This document shows, piece by piece, positions 18,316-26,708 of a stretch of DNA of 64,000 bases. Numbering within the stretch: the stretch's first letter is position 1; every line of letters starts with the position of its first letter. This stretch comes from Burkholderiaceae bacterium (GTDB taxonomy: Bacteria > Pseudomonadota > Gammaproteobacteria > Burkholderiales > Burkholderiaceae_E), in NCBI GenBank assembly GCA_024637155.1, contig JAGXFR010000054.1:1-64000 (forward strand), written 5' to 3'. A model generated the notes under the pieces. The model was not told where the DNA came from. It searched no databases and was given only the letters and a program-made list of their open reading frames with translations. Made by a program: the position numbers and the translations under genes.

Positions 18316-18385
18316 ACTTGATGTTCGCGCTTAGCTGGCCTCCAGCAGGTACGGCTAACGCTGCGCGGGTCACCCGACTTTTATC

Positions 18386-18880
18386 TCAGCACCCGAGCTC
18401 TCGCAAACGCTGCCGAATAACCAGAAGGCGTTTCTGCACTGAGGGAAGCTCGGGTTTCGATACACGTTTTTCTTCGCTCTCAGTTGTATGCGCAGCAATG
18501 TCCAAGTTGCGGCACTCTCGCTGCGATTCGGGGCTTAGCTGACTTCTCTTGCCATACTGGTCGAATTGCTTCGCGCTCATCCCAGTGACGGGGCGGAGCG
18601 CGTCAGCCATATCCTCTCGATGCTTTTCGCGTCGGACTTCGCCTCCAATTCTTGAGCGGCCTGAGGATTTGTCGAGTCCTCTGGTGGGTTCGATCTCGAG
18701 TCTTTCCGCTCCCAGACACGGGGAATCTGAATAGAGGGTCTTCCCGTCTACGGCGCATTTGTAGACCGTTCTGGACGGCGGGGGTAGTTTCTGCGCGATT
18801 ACCGAAGTGGAGAGAAGTACGAGTAACCCGAGGGATGCGGCAAACGTTACGCGGTAGCGACGCGGGGGTGGGAGGTTCAT
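18386..18880 (-). CDS. Exported DUF4124-like protein
   Basis: A 164-residue protein with an N-terminal signal or anchor helix (FAASLGLLVLLSTSVIA) followed by a DUF4124 motif (RTVYKCAVDGKTLYSDSPC). The remainder is charged and helical. The 18880 start gives the signal peptide its usual place; an earlier ATG at 18994 adds an implausible leader. Function unknown; such proteins are common as small betaproteobacterial envelope proteins. Confidence 0.65.
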   Translation of the reverse strand: MNLPPPRRYRVTFAASLGLLVLLSTSVIAQKLPPPSRTVYKCAVDGKTLYSDSPCLGAERLEIEPTRGLDKSSGRSRIGGEVRREKHREDMADALRPVTGMSAKQFDQYGKRSQLSPESQRECRNLDIAAHTTESEEKRVSKPELPSVQKRLLVIRQRLRELGC

Positions 18881-19023
18881 TCTTATCGTTGAAGCCCTAG
18901 GTTGCGAACCTTGATCGGAATGCGCGCCGGAGCTCGCGCCGTCGATGGCCGGGCGACTTCGAATTATCAGTGCATTCTGCAATAAGGACATCATCGACGT
19001 GCAGCCAAGTGCAACTTGGCACG

Positions 19024-19215
19024 CTACGCCCCTCGATTACGCGGTCCAAGGAAGAACCAGAGGATCAAGCCCAGCACGGGAAGCAGCACCACTGCGACTA
19101 TCCAAATCAGCTTCTTCTCGTTCGAAGCAGAGCTTTGAAAAATATTGATAATTGCCCAGATGTCTCCGATTAGTATCAAGAGGCCCAAGACGCTGCTGTA
19201 CCCGAAGTTCATCAT
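19024..19215 (-). CDS. Small membrane protein with PLD-nuclease N-terminal (PLDc_N) domain
   Basis: A 63-residue protein, two transmembrane helices (VLGLLILIGDIWAIINIFQS and LIWIVAVVLLPVLGLILWFFLGPR). This is the PLDc_N pattern seen in stand-alone membrane proteins. An AAGGAA site lies upstream of ATG 19215. The IS3 end begins 29 bp upstream of this start, so native transcription may be disturbed. Confidence 0.75.
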   Translation of the reverse strand: MMNFGYSSVLGLLILIGDIWAIINIFQSSASNEKKLIWIVAVVLLPVLGLILWFFLGPRNRGA

Positions 19216-19269
19216 TTTGGTTCCTTCCCTGTTCCGTGTGAGCTGAATCGCCCCGGCTTCTGTAGACAC

Positions 19270-20139
19270 CTATAAGCCTCGTTGTGAAACCTGCTTCTCG
19301 AACTCTACTGGAGAAAGCCCGCCGTTGTGTCCATGCTGTCGGCGGGTGTTGTAAAACATCTCGATGTAGTTGAAGACATCGGCCTTCGTGTCTTCGCGCG
19401 TGACGTAGATCTTGCGCTTGATGCGTTCACGTTTGAGCAGCTGGAAGAAGCTCTCGGCCACAGCGTTGTCGTGACAGTTATCGCGCCGGCTCATGCTGCT
19501 CACCAAACCGTGCGCCTTGAGGAAATCCTGCCATTCGTGACCCGTGAACTGCGTTCCTTGATCCGAGTGCACCAGCAGTCCGGGGGACGGTTTGCGTCGC
19601 CAGACGGCCATCATCAAGGCCTGCAGCACCACGTCGGTGTGCAAGCTCGGCTGCATGGCCCAGCCGACGATTTGGCGCGAGAACAGATCGAGCACCACGG
19701 CCAGGTACAGCCAACCCTCGTGGGTGCGGATGTAGGTAATGTCCGTCACCCAGACCTGATTGGCGGTTGCGACATCGAACTGCTGGGCCAAGTGATTGTT
19801 CGCGACGATCGACGGCTTCCCGCCCCTGATTCCAGGCCGTCGGCCATAGCCCACCTGCGCCCGCAGGCCTTCGCGGCGCATCAACCGGGCAATCCGGTGC
19901 TTGCCGCAGACTTCCCCCAAATCGCGCAGATCGCGGGTGATCTTGCGGTAGCCGTACACGCCACCGCTCTCCAGCCAGCAGTGCTTGATGACTCCCAACA
20001 CCCGCAGATCGTCCCGGCCGCGCATCGACAGCGGTGAAGCCCGCCAGGCGTAGTACCCGCTACGGTGCAACCCGAAGACCCGGCACATGCTGCGCAACTG
20101 AAACTCCTGCTCGTGATCTCGCATGAATGCGTACTTCAC
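19270..20139 (-). CDS. IS3-family transposase OrfB (DDE integrase domain)
   Basis: A 289-residue rve-type catalytic subunit. The DDE residues are D133 (VTDITY), D193 (HSDQGTQF) and E229 (NAVAESFF). An HTH_21-like N-terminus (SMCRVFGLHRSGYYAW) precedes it. It is normally made as an OrfAB fusion by -1 slippage at the A6G run (minus strand, 20175-20169) inside OrfA. No stop or frameshift seen, so it appears intact. Confidence 0.93.
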   Translation of the reverse strand: MKYAFMRDHEQEFQLRSMCRVFGLHRSGYYAWRASPLSMRGRDDLRVLGVIKHCWLESGGVYGYRKITRDLRDLGEVCGKHRIARLMRREGLRAQVGYGRRPGIRGGKPSIVANNHLAQQFDVATANQVWVTDITYIRTHEGWLYLAVVLDLFSRQIVGWAMQPSLHTDVVLQALMMAVWRRKPSPGLLVHSDQGTQFTGHEWQDFLKAHGLVSSMSRRDNCHDNAVAESFFQLLKRERIKRKIYVTREDTKADVFNYIEMFYNTRRQHGHNGGLSPVEFEKQVSQRGL

Positions 20140-20435
20140 CCGGACAGCTTGGCAAAGTACGCCGCGGCCTTTTTTAGAATGTCTCGCTCTTCGGTCACAC
20201 GCCGAAGCTCGGACTTCACCCGCCGCAGCTCCGCCGCCTGATCCGCATCGACCTGGCGCACCGCACCGGGCTTCTCATACTGCTTGCGCCAGGCGTACAG
20301 GCTGTGGATCGAAACCCCCAACCGACCCGCCACATCCGCTACCGAATGCCCGCGATCCGTGATCTGCTTCACCGCCGCCACCTTGAACTCTTCCGTGTAC
20401 CGCTTGCTGCTCATAAACACCCCCTTCGTCGCCAA
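20136..20435 (-). CDS. IS3-family transposase OrfA (helix-turn-helix)
   Basis: A 99-residue DNA-binding subunit: KRYTEEFKVAAVKQITDRG then VADVAGRLGVSIHSLYAWRK is the HTH_Tnp_1 motif; the C-terminus is a leucine-zipper-like coiled coil (RRVKSELRRVTEERDILKKA). The A6G slippery site lies over the KKA codons, leading into OrfB. Overlaps OrfB by 4 bp. Confidence 0.93.
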   Translation of the reverse strand: MATKGVFMSSKRYTEEFKVAAVKQITDRGHSVADVAGRLGVSIHSLYAWRKQYEKPGAVRQVDADQAAELRRVKSELRRVTEERDILKKAAAYFAKLSG

Positions 20436-20474
20436 ATATTATGGCTCGAAGGTGTCTACGAAAGCCGGGGCGAT

Positions 20475-20777
20475 TCACTGTTTGCCGGTCCGCTTCTTGC
20501 AGTGGGCCTTCATGGCGGCCGCGAGGCTCACGTCTTCGGTCAGCCCGGCGGCACGCAGCCCGGCGACGGCCGGGGCGCAGGCTGTCGCCGGCACCGCGGC
20601 AAGGGTCGGCGCCATGGCGGCCGGGTTGGGATCGGTCCAGGCGACGCCCAGTTCCAGCGCCATCGCCCAGCGCCGGGCGTCGTCCTTCGTGCGAAAGCCG
20701 CTCTTGTATTCGTTGATCCCGGCCTTGCGCACGCGCGCGGCCCAGCCTTTTCCTTCCCGGTACGGTTTTGCAGACAT
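20475..20777 (-). pseudogene. Integrase-like N-terminal fragment cut by IS3
   Basis: A 100-residue frame starting 210 bp inside the tRNA-Lys 3' end. Its start (KPYREGKGWAARVRKAGINE, then SGFRTKDDARRWAMALE) resembles the arm-binding N-terminus of tyrosine recombinases. No catalytic domain follows, because the frame ends exactly at the IS3 terminus, where the IS supplies the stop. The rest of the gene is not on the other side of the IS. Identification as an integrase is by pattern and position. Confidence 0.55.
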
Positions 20778-20938
20778 CGCTCGACATCCTTCTCAAAGAG
20801 GTGTCGAGATGTAGGCAAGCCTTTTACGGGGGCCACGCACGCGGGCCTGGTGGTTGCGCGGCGCGGGAACATTTTTCCGGACGTTTTGCCAGAAACTTGC
20901 CAGAGCCCCCGTTTTCGGGGCATTTTCCGCAGCGCAAC

Positions 20939-20966
20939 AAAAAAGGGCCTGCATGCGCAGGCCCTT
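20939..20966 (-). terminator. Terminator downstream of tRNA-Lys
   Basis: Near-perfect palindrome GGGCCTGCATGCGCAGGCCC followed on the minus strand by TTTTTT. It lies 20 bp past the tRNA 3' end and would terminate the tRNA transcript. Confidence 0.8.
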
Positions 20967-20981
20967 GATGTGAAACGACTT

Positions 20982-20999
20982 TGTTTGGTAGGCCGTGGC
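20982..20999. repeat. Candidate attR: tRNA-Lys side of the island
   Basis: TGTTTGGTAGGCCGTGGC, identical to 6136-6153. It spans the last 14 bases of tRNA-Lys including CCA plus 4 bases beyond. Integration of this type restores the tRNA 3' end. Confidence 0.65.
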
Positions 21000-21061
21000 G
21001 GGTTCGAACCGCCGACCATCGGATTAAAAGTCCGGTGCTCTACCAGCTGAGCTAACGACCC
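20986..21061 (-). tRNA. tRNA-Lys (anticodon TTT)
   Basis: A 76-base cloverleaf: acceptor GGGTCGT pairs with ACGGCCT, D-arm AGCTCAGCTGGTAGAGC, anticodon loop CTTTTAA (TTT), T-arm with GTTCGAA and encoded CCA. Located directly before cpoB, a typical betaproteobacterial place, and serving as the island's integration target. Confidence 0.96.
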
Positions 21062-21100
21062 GTACCAATCCCCGGCAAATTCCCCGGAGAACCGAAGATT

Positions 21101-22024
21101 TTATCGGCCCCGCTTCGGCGGGTCAACTCGAGCCGGCTTCTCGGCGGGCAGTGCGGCGAGCCGCTCCTTGGCTGCCTGTGCCGCCGGGCTGGCGGGGAAC
21201 TTCGCGACCAGGCCCTCGAGGGTCTTGCGACCGGTCTTGGCGTCGCCGCTTTCGATCTGCGCGTAGCCGAGATTGAGCGTTGCGTCGGGCACGCGCGGAC
21301 CGTCGGGCTTCTTCGCGATGAGCGCGGAGTGGGTCGCGATCGCCGCCTTGTAGTCCTTGAGCGCGAACTGGCTGCTGCCGATCCAGAACGCGGCCCCGGG
21401 CGCATAGGCGCTCTCGGGGTAGGCCAGCTCGAACTGCTGAAACGCTGCGAGCGCGCCGCGGAAATCGCCGCCGCGAAACAGCGTCAGCGCGGCCTCGAAA
21501 TTGCGTCGCTCGGTCTGGTCGACCTGCACGGACTGGCCATCGATCGTCACCTGCACGGGCTCGAAGCGCCGCAGCCGGCCGTCGACGGTGGAGAACACTT
21601 CGCGCTGCTGGCGCTGGGTCTGCGCCAGTTCGTTGGTCTGCACCTCGAGGCGCCCGCGCAGCGTGGCGATTTCCAGGCGCAGCCCCTCGAGCTGCGCCTG
21701 GAGCTCGATCTGGCCCCGTGCGCTCGCCTCGAGGCGCTCCATGCGGGTCGCGAGTTCGCGCAGGCGCTCGTCGTAGCGCGTTGTCATCTCGCTGATGCGC
21801 GCGTTGGTCTGGTCGAGGCGCATGTTCAACTGCGCCAGCTCGCGGTTCGTATGATCGGCGCGGGCGCGCGACTCGGTGCGCAGCTCGATGATGGCCTGGC
21901 GCGCTTCGTCGTCGCCAAAGAGCGCGTGCGCCGGCGCCGGCGCGAGCGAGAGGAGTGCGGCCGCGAGTGCGAGCGCGAGGACCGGCGCGTGCCGGCCGCG
22001 CGCAACGAAGGATTTTGCTTCCAT
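21101..22024 (-). CDS. cpoB: CpoB/YbgF, Tol-Pal associated cell-division coordinator
   Basis: A 307-residue periplasmic protein with a signal peptide (ALALAAALLSLAPAPAHA). A long coiled coil (about residues 40-130, heptads such as LAQLNMRLDQTNARISEMTTRYDERL) trimerises the protein, and three TPR repeats follow (FEAALTLFRGGDFRGALAAFQQF onward). CpoB links outer-membrane constriction to peptidoglycan synthesis through TolA and PBP1B. Last gene of the tol-pal operon. Confidence 0.92.
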   Translation of the reverse strand: MEAKSFVARGRHAPVLALALAAALLSLAPAPAHALFGDDEARQAIIELRTESRARADHTNRELAQLNMRLDQTNARISEMTTRYDERLRELATRMERLEASARGQIELQAQLEGLRLEIATLRGRLEVQTNELAQTQRQQREVFSTVDGRLRRFEPVQVTIDGQSVQVDQTERRNFEAALTLFRGGDFRGALAAFQQFELAYPESAYAPGAAFWIGSSQFALKDYKAAIATHSALIAKKPDGPRVPDATLNLGYAQIESGDAKTGRKTLEGLVAKFPASPAAQAAKERLAALPAEKPARVDPPKRGR

Positions 22025-22042
22025 GGTCGGGGGTGCCGTGCG

Positions 22043-22651
22043 TTACTTGTAGACGATGTCGGCGCGCCGGTTCTCGGCGTGTGACCCTTCGTCGGTGCCC
22101 AGCGCGCGCAGGCGTTCCTCGCCCCAGCTGACGGCTTCGCTCTGCTGCTCCGCGACCCCGAGCGCGGCCAGCGCGCGACGCACGGCCTCGGAGCGACGCT
22201 GGCCGAGCGCGAGGTTGTATTCGCGCGGGCCGCGTTCGTCGCTGTTGCCCTCGATCATGATCCGTTGCTGACGGTTGGCGTTGAGGTAGCGTGCATGCGC
22301 CTCGAGCAGCGGCAGGAACTCGGGCCGGATCGCGAAGCTGTCATAGTCGAAGTAGACGCTGCGGTTCGCGAGCGGGCCCTGGGGATCGGTGAGCGGATCC
22401 TTTTGCTCGGGGGTGACGGGGGCCACCGTGCTCGGCGCAATGGCCACCGTGGGTGCACCGGCCGCAGCGGCTGCCGCGCGCGCCCGTTCCGCTTCGGCAG
22501 CCGCCGCCGCAGCGGCAGCCGCGGCCGCAGCCGCGTCCCGGGACTCGATTCCCGCTGGCTTGGGATCGTCGTCGAGCTTGACGCTCGATCCGCAGCCGAT
22601 CAGCGACGTGGCGAGTGCTGCGGAAAGCAGTAGCGTGAGTATCTTGGACAT
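22043..22651 (-). CDS. pal: Peptidoglycan-associated lipoprotein Pal
   Basis: A 202-residue outer-membrane lipoprotein. The start at 22651 follows AAGGAGA and yields the signal LLLSAALATSLIGC with lipobox LIGC. An alanine-rich linker follows, then an OmpA domain (SVYFDYDSFAIRPEF; RIMIEGNSDERGPREYNLALGQRR) binding meso-diaminopimelate. Works with TolB and TolA to hold outer membrane to wall. Confidence 0.95.
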   Translation of the reverse strand: MSKILTLLLSAALATSLIGCGSSVKLDDDPKPAGIESRDAAAAAAAAAAAAAEAERARAAAAAAGAPTVAIAPSTVAPVTPEQKDPLTDPQGPLANRSVYFDYDSFAIRPEFLPLLEAHARYLNANRQQRIMIEGNSDERGPREYNLALGQRRSEAVRRALAALGVAEQQSEAVSWGEERLRALGTDEGSHAENRRADIVYK

Positions 22652-22753
22652 GTCTTCTCCTTGTGTTGGATCCGTCCGGAAACGTCTTGAACGGGTCCCT
22701 GATTCGAAAGCGCAGGGCACGCGCGATTCGCCCGCGCGCGCCATTTCCCGTCG

Positions 22754-24064
22754 CTACCGCGCGTACGGGCTCCAGGTCGGTTCGCGAATGTCGCCGGCGT
22801 TCGAGCTCATGCGCTGGCGCACGCGCCCGTCGACGGAGACGGCCATCAGCAGGTCACGCCCGCCGCTCTTGGTCGCGTACATCACCCAGCGACCGTTGGG
22901 CGCGAAGCTGGGCGCCTCCTCGCGCCCGCCGTCGGAGAGCACCTCCTCGCGGCCATCCCCGCCAAGATCCTTGACCGCAACGAGATAGCGTCCGTCGCGC
23001 CGGGTGACGAAGGCGAGCATCTTGCCGTCGGGGCTGACGCGCGGGCTCGAGTTGTAGCTCGACCCGAAGGTGACGCGCGTCGGGTCGCCGCCGGTGACGG
23101 AAACGCGATAGATCTGCGGGGAGCCGCCACGATCGGACGTGAAGTAGAGGTGCTGGCCGTCGGGCGAGAAGAAAGGCTCGGTGTCGATCCCGCCGGAGCT
23201 GACCAGCCGCCGCGGCGTGCCGCTGCCATCGGAGGCAATCACGTGAATCTGCGACAGACCATCGCGGGTGAGTGCGACGGCGAGCCGCGTTCCGTCGGGC
23301 GACCAGGCCGGCGCGCTGTTGCTGCCGCGAAAGTTGGCGACCACGGTGCGCTTGCCGCTGCCCAGCGCGTGGGTGTAGACCACGGGCTTGCCGCTCTCGA
23401 AGGACACGTAGGCCAGGCGCTTGCCGTCGGGCGACCAGGACGGCGAGATGATCGGTTCGGGCGAGGCGAGCGAGACCTGCACGTTCTCGCCATCCCAGTC
23501 GGCGACGTTCAGGCGATAGCGCTTGTCCTGGCGCGAGACGTAGGCCACCCGCGTCGAGAAGATGCCCTTCTCGCCGGTGAGCTTCTCGAAGACGAAGTCG
23601 GCGATGCGATGCGCGGCGAAGCGCAGGTCTTCCTCGGCAGCGGTGACGGCTTCGCCGCCGAGCGAATTCTGGCGCACCACATCGGTGAGCCGATAGCGGA
23701 TGTCGTAGCGTCCGTCGGCGAGCCGCGCGATCGATCCGCCGAGCACGGCATCGGCGCCGCGGGCGCGCACCTGCGCGTAATCGACGGTGCCGGTGTCGGC
23801 GAGCGTCCCGGGTAGCTCGATCATGCGGAATGCGCCGCTGCGCGAGAGGTCCGAGCGTACGACCGCGGCGACATCGGTGGCCGCACGCCCGTCGGAGACG
23901 AAGTTGGCGATTGCGATCGGGTACTGGGTGGCCCCCACGCCCGAGACATCCAGCCGCATCTGGGCCCCGGCGAGGGCGGGCAGCAGAACGGATGCGAGGG
24001 TGACGACGAAAATGCCTGCGTAGCCCCGCACCCTCGATGAAAATCCGAAGAGGGGTGTTGTCAT
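22754..24064 (-). CDS. tolB: Tol-Pal system protein TolB
   Basis: A 436-residue periplasmic protein with signal peptide (FVVTLASVLLPALAGA). The N-terminal TolB domain is followed by a six-bladed propeller built from repeats such as SPSWSPDGKRLAYVSF, APAWSPDGTRLAVAL and EPFFSPDGQHLYFTSD. It interacts with Pal and TolA at the constriction site. Start at 24064 keeps the signal peptide near the N-terminus. Confidence 0.95.
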   Translation of the reverse strand: MTTPLFGFSSRVRGYAGIFVVTLASVLLPALAGAQMRLDVSGVGATQYPIAIANFVSDGRAATDVAAVVRSDLSRSGAFRMIELPGTLADTGTVDYAQVRARGADAVLGGSIARLADGRYDIRYRLTDVVRQNSLGGEAVTAAEEDLRFAAHRIADFVFEKLTGEKGIFSTRVAYVSRQDKRYRLNVADWDGENVQVSLASPEPIISPSWSPDGKRLAYVSFESGKPVVYTHALGSGKRTVVANFRGSNSAPAWSPDGTRLAVALTRDGLSQIHVIASDGSGTPRRLVSSGGIDTEPFFSPDGQHLYFTSDRGGSPQIYRVSVTGGDPTRVTFGSSYNSSPRVSPDGKMLAFVTRRDGRYLVAVKDLGGDGREEVLSDGGREEAPSFAPNGRWVMYATKSGGRDLLMAVSVDGRVRQRMSSNAGDIREPTWSPYAR

Positions 24065-24196
24065 CTCGTGTGCTGGCACCGGAGTGTGGGAACCGGCGCC
24101 AAGCGGCCGGCTCGAAGGCGGAGCCAACGGCCATTATAGACGAGCATCATTTCCGTCACGGCCCGTTCCCGGGGGGCAACGTGGACATTGCGCGCC

Positions 24197-25138
24197 TCAC
24201 TCGTGATCGCGCGGTCCGCGGGTGATTTCCAGGTCGGGCGGACAGGTTCCGTCGCGCATCCGCGGCAGGGGACTCGAGCGCTGGATGCCGCGCTCCGCGG
24301 CCTGATCCCAGGCGGTGACGCCACTCGACTTGCGCAGCCGCACCGCGCTGATCGTGCAGTCGGGGTTCACCGTCACCGTGAACACGGCTTTGGGGTTGCC
24401 GGTGAGATCGGGCGGAATCGCAAACACCGTCTTGTCCCGGATCAGCGTCGAGAGGCGGGTCCGGTACGAGGAGTCGGCCCCGCCCGGCGCGCCGGCGCCC
24501 GAGCCGCCGGCAGAGCCGATGTTACCGCCCGAGGCCGCGGTGCCGCCCGGGGTGCCGGCCTTGTCCATCAGTTCCTTCAGATAGGCGCTGCGCTGCGCCT
24601 CGGTGACGCGCTCGGCCTTCTCCTGGGCGGCGCGTTGCGCGCGCTCCTCGGCCTCCTGGCGCGCCTTGGCGGCGGCTTCCTTCTTCGCCAGTTCGGCCGC
24701 CTTGCGCTTCTCGTCCTCGGCCTTTTGCTTCTCGTCCTCGAGCTTCTTCTTCTCGTCCTCGACCTTCTTCTTGGCAAGATCCTCGATTTTCTTTTTCGCC
24801 AGTTCCTCGGCCTTGCGCTTCTCCTCCTCGGCGCGCTTCTTCGCCTGCTCCTGTCGCTCGGCCTCCTCGGCCGCCCGGCGCCGCTGTTCGATGACGATGT
24901 CGGGGTTGGGCATCTCGGGCGCGAGCGTGAGCGGCACCGGCCTGGGGGTCGGCGCAGGCTTGGGCGTGGGCAGCGGTTTGGGCGGCGGGGTGAACAGTTC
25001 GGCCTGCAGGGCGGGGGGCGGGCTGGTCTTCCAGCGGATGCCGACCACGAGCATCGCCACCAGCGCCAGGTGCACGGCGAGCGCGAGCGAGATCGACTTC
25101 CAGCGGCCGCCGCGCTTGGGAGGGCCTGCCGGCACCAT
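24197..25138 (-). CDS. tolA: Cell-envelope integrity protein TolA
   Basis: A 313-residue inner-membrane protein. One anchor helix (ISLALAVHLALVAMLVVGI) is followed by a proline-rich stretch, then about 120 residues of Lys/Ala/Glu-rich helix spanning the periplasm, and a C-terminal TonB-like domain (YRTRLSTLIRDKTVFAIPPDL; FTVTVNPDCTISAVRLRKSSG). Energised by TolQR. Confidence 0.93.
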   Translation of the reverse strand: MVPAGPPKRGGRWKSISLALAVHLALVAMLVVGIRWKTSPPPALQAELFTPPPKPLPTPKPAPTPRPVPLTLAPEMPNPDIVIEQRRRAAEEAERQEQAKKRAEEEKRKAEELAKKKIEDLAKKKVEDEKKKLEDEKQKAEDEKRKAAELAKKEAAAKARQEAEERAQRAAQEKAERVTEAQRSAYLKELMDKAGTPGGTAASGGNIGSAGGSGAGAPGGADSSYRTRLSTLIRDKTVFAIPPDLTGNPKAVFTVTVNPDCTISAVRLRKSSGVTAWDQAAERGIQRSSPLPRMRDGTCPPDLEITRGPRDHE

Positions 25139-25141
25139 GCG

Positions 25142-25579
25142 CTAGCGTTCCGGCTGCACGAGCAGGCCGACGCGCGACCCGGCGTCCTGCTTCAACTGGC
25201 CCAGGATCGCCGCCACGTCGCCGTAGGGCACGGCCTTGTCGGCGGTGATGACGATGGGCAGCGTCTCGTCGCCGCGCATCTGCGCGACGGCGGCGTTGAG
25301 ATCGCGCCGGCGCACCACGCGTCGCGAGGTGTCGCCGGCGTTCACGCGCTGCACGGCGAGTTCGCCCGAAACCGCGACCTGCACCTCGATGTAGCGTTCC
25401 GGCGAGCTGCCGCCGCCGCCCGCGCGCGCCAGGTCGATGGTCGCGGGAGGCTGCAGCGGGGCGGTGACCATGAAGATCACCAGCAGCACGAGCATCACGT
25501 CGATGTAGGGCACGACATTGATGTCGGTGACCAGGCGCTTGCCGCGCCGGCCGCTTCTGCGGGAACTCAGGCCGGGCAT
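25142..25579 (-). CDS. tolR: TolR (ExbD family)
   Basis: A 145-residue inner-membrane protein with one helix (VPYIDVMLVLLVIFMVTAPL), whose aspartate is the proton-pathway residue of ExbD/TolR proteins. The periplasmic domain ends in VGLLVQPER. Works with TolQ as the stator driving TolA. The start is 5 bp from the tolQ stop. Confidence 0.94.
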   Translation of the reverse strand: MPGLSSRRSGRRGKRLVTDINVVPYIDVMLVLLVIFMVTAPLQPPATIDLARAGGGGSSPERYIEVQVAVSGELAVQRVNAGDTSRRVVRRRDLNAAVAQMRGDETLPIVITADKAVPYGDVAAILGQLKQDAGSRVGLLVQPER

Positions 25580-25584
25580 GCCGG

Positions 25585-26256
25585 CTACTCCACCTGCCGG
25601 TGCAGGATGTTCGAGAACTCCTCAATGAAGGTCTCGAAGCGGCTCGACAGGCGATCGATGTCGTAGGCGAAGCGGTTGTACGCGACGACCGCCGGGATCG
25701 CGGCGAACAGCCCGATCGCGGTGGCGACGAGTGCCTCGGCGATGCCCGGAGCCACGGCGGCGAGCGTCGCCTGCTGCATGTTCGCCAGCCCGCGAAATGC
25801 ATTCATGATGCCCCACACGGTGCCGAACAGGCCGACGTAGGGGCTGACCGATCCTGCCGAAGCGAGGAAGGCGAGGCTGGACTCGAGGGCGTCGATTTCG
25901 CGCTGGCTTGCTGCGCGCATCGCCCGGCGCGAGCCGTCGAGCATGGCCGCCGGTTCGTGCGGACGCTGCTGGCGCGTCTTGAGGAACTCGGCCATCCCGG
26001 CCTTGAAGATGCGCGCCATCGGCCCGTGATCGCGGTGCTGCAGACGCAGCTGTTCGCTCAGCGTCACGAGGTCCTGATCGGTCCAGAACTCGTCCTCGAA
26101 GCGCTCGGTGGCGATGCGCGCGGCGCGGATCGTGAAGAGCTTGCGAAAGATCACGCTCCACGATCCGATCGACACGAAGAGCAGCAGCAGCATCACCGCC
26201 TGCACGAGCAGGCTGGCGTTGGCGATCATGCTGACAATGGAAAGTTCGTTGTTCAT
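25585..26256 (-). CDS. tolQ: TolQ (ExbB/MotA family)
   Basis: A 223-residue inner-membrane stator subunit with three helices (LLVQAVMLLLLFVSIGSWSVI; PYVGLFGTVWGIMNAFRGL; IAEALVATAIGLFAAIPAVVAYN). Overlaps ybgC by 4 bp. Confidence 0.95.
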   Translation of the reverse strand: MNNELSIVSMIANASLLVQAVMLLLLFVSIGSWSVIFRKLFTIRAARIATERFEDEFWTDQDLVTLSEQLRLQHRDHGPMARIFKAGMAEFLKTRQQRPHEPAAMLDGSRRAMRAASQREIDALESSLAFLASAGSVSPYVGLFGTVWGIMNAFRGLANMQQATLAAVAPGIAEALVATAIGLFAAIPAVVAYNRFAYDIDRLSSRFETFIEEFSNILHRQVE

Positions 26257-26708
26257 CGGTTCAGTTCCTGCAGCAGCCAGTCAGGGAGCGCCGCCGGGCG
26301 GCTCGCGCCGCGACGCAGCACGGCGATGCGCACCGACGCGGTGACCAGCGTTTCCGTCGAGCCTGCGCGCCGCGCGCTTTGCGTCAGCGTCAGCGAGGCA
26401 CGGCGCGCTTCGGCCACGCACACGTCGATGATGAGTTCGTCGTCCAGCCGGGCCGGTTTGAGGTACTCGATCGAGAGATCGCGCACGACGAACAGCAGCC
26501 CGTCGTCGGCCTCGAGCTGCTGGTGGGTGGCCCCCAGCGCGCGCAGCCACTCGGTGCGCGCGCGCTCGAAGAAGCGCAGGTAGTTGGCGTAATAGACGAT
26601 GCCGCCCGCGTCTGTGTCCTCGTAGTACACGCGCACCGGGAATTCGAAGCTCGCGCCGGGCACCGTCGCCAGGGGCGCGCGTGCACTCTGGCGCCGGGTC
26701 ACGCTCAT
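26253..26708 (-). CDS. ybgC: YbgC, acyl-CoA thioesterase (hot-dog fold)
   Basis: A 151-residue 4-hydroxybenzoyl-CoA thioesterase-family enzyme. The catalytic motif is [25 protein letters not shown]. Usual first gene of the tol-pal operon. Overlaps ruvB and tolQ by 4 bp each, making translational coupling continuous across DNA-repair and envelope genes. Confidence 0.94.
   Translation of the reverse strand: MSVTRRQSARAPLATVPGASFEFPVRVYYEDTDAGGIVYYANYLRFFERARTEWLRALGATHQQLEADDGLLFVVRDLSIEYLKPARLDDELIIDVCVAEARRASLTLTQSARRAGSTETLVTASVRIAVLRRGASRPAALPDWLLQELNR

Larger units (their letters stand above)
19244..20477 (-). mobile_element. Complete IS3-family insertion sequence
   Basis: A 1234-bp element with terminal inverted repeats TGAATCGCCCCGGCTT...GTAGACACCT, matching over 28 bases at both ends with two mismatches. 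It starts TGA and ends TCA as IS3 elements do. It encodes OrfA and OrfB. The flanking trinucleotides (AGC and CTG) are not a target duplication, so a later rearrangement or recombination between two copies is likely. Its right end supplies the TGA that ends the integrase remnant. Confidence 0.9.
6136..20999. mobile_element. Probable decayed genomic island inserted at tRNA-Lys
   Basis: A roughly 14.9-kb segment bounded by the 18-bp direct repeat of the tRNA-Lys 3' end. Just inside the tRNA end is an integrase-like gene remnant cut by an IS3 element. Inside are a toxin-antitoxin module, two AlpA-like regulators, several broken genes and a pair of nuclease genes, whereas housekeeping genes resume directly beyond tRNA-Lys. 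The repeats and the integrase remnant are direct observations; a single-island reading is inference, because other tRNA-end scars show the region has been built in steps. Confidence 0.6.

Noticed and set aside
20768..20968. 66-codon plus-strand frame next to the tRNA-Lys terminator
   Set aside because: It runs through the terminator palindrome and part of the integrase remnant in antisense; no support as a gene.
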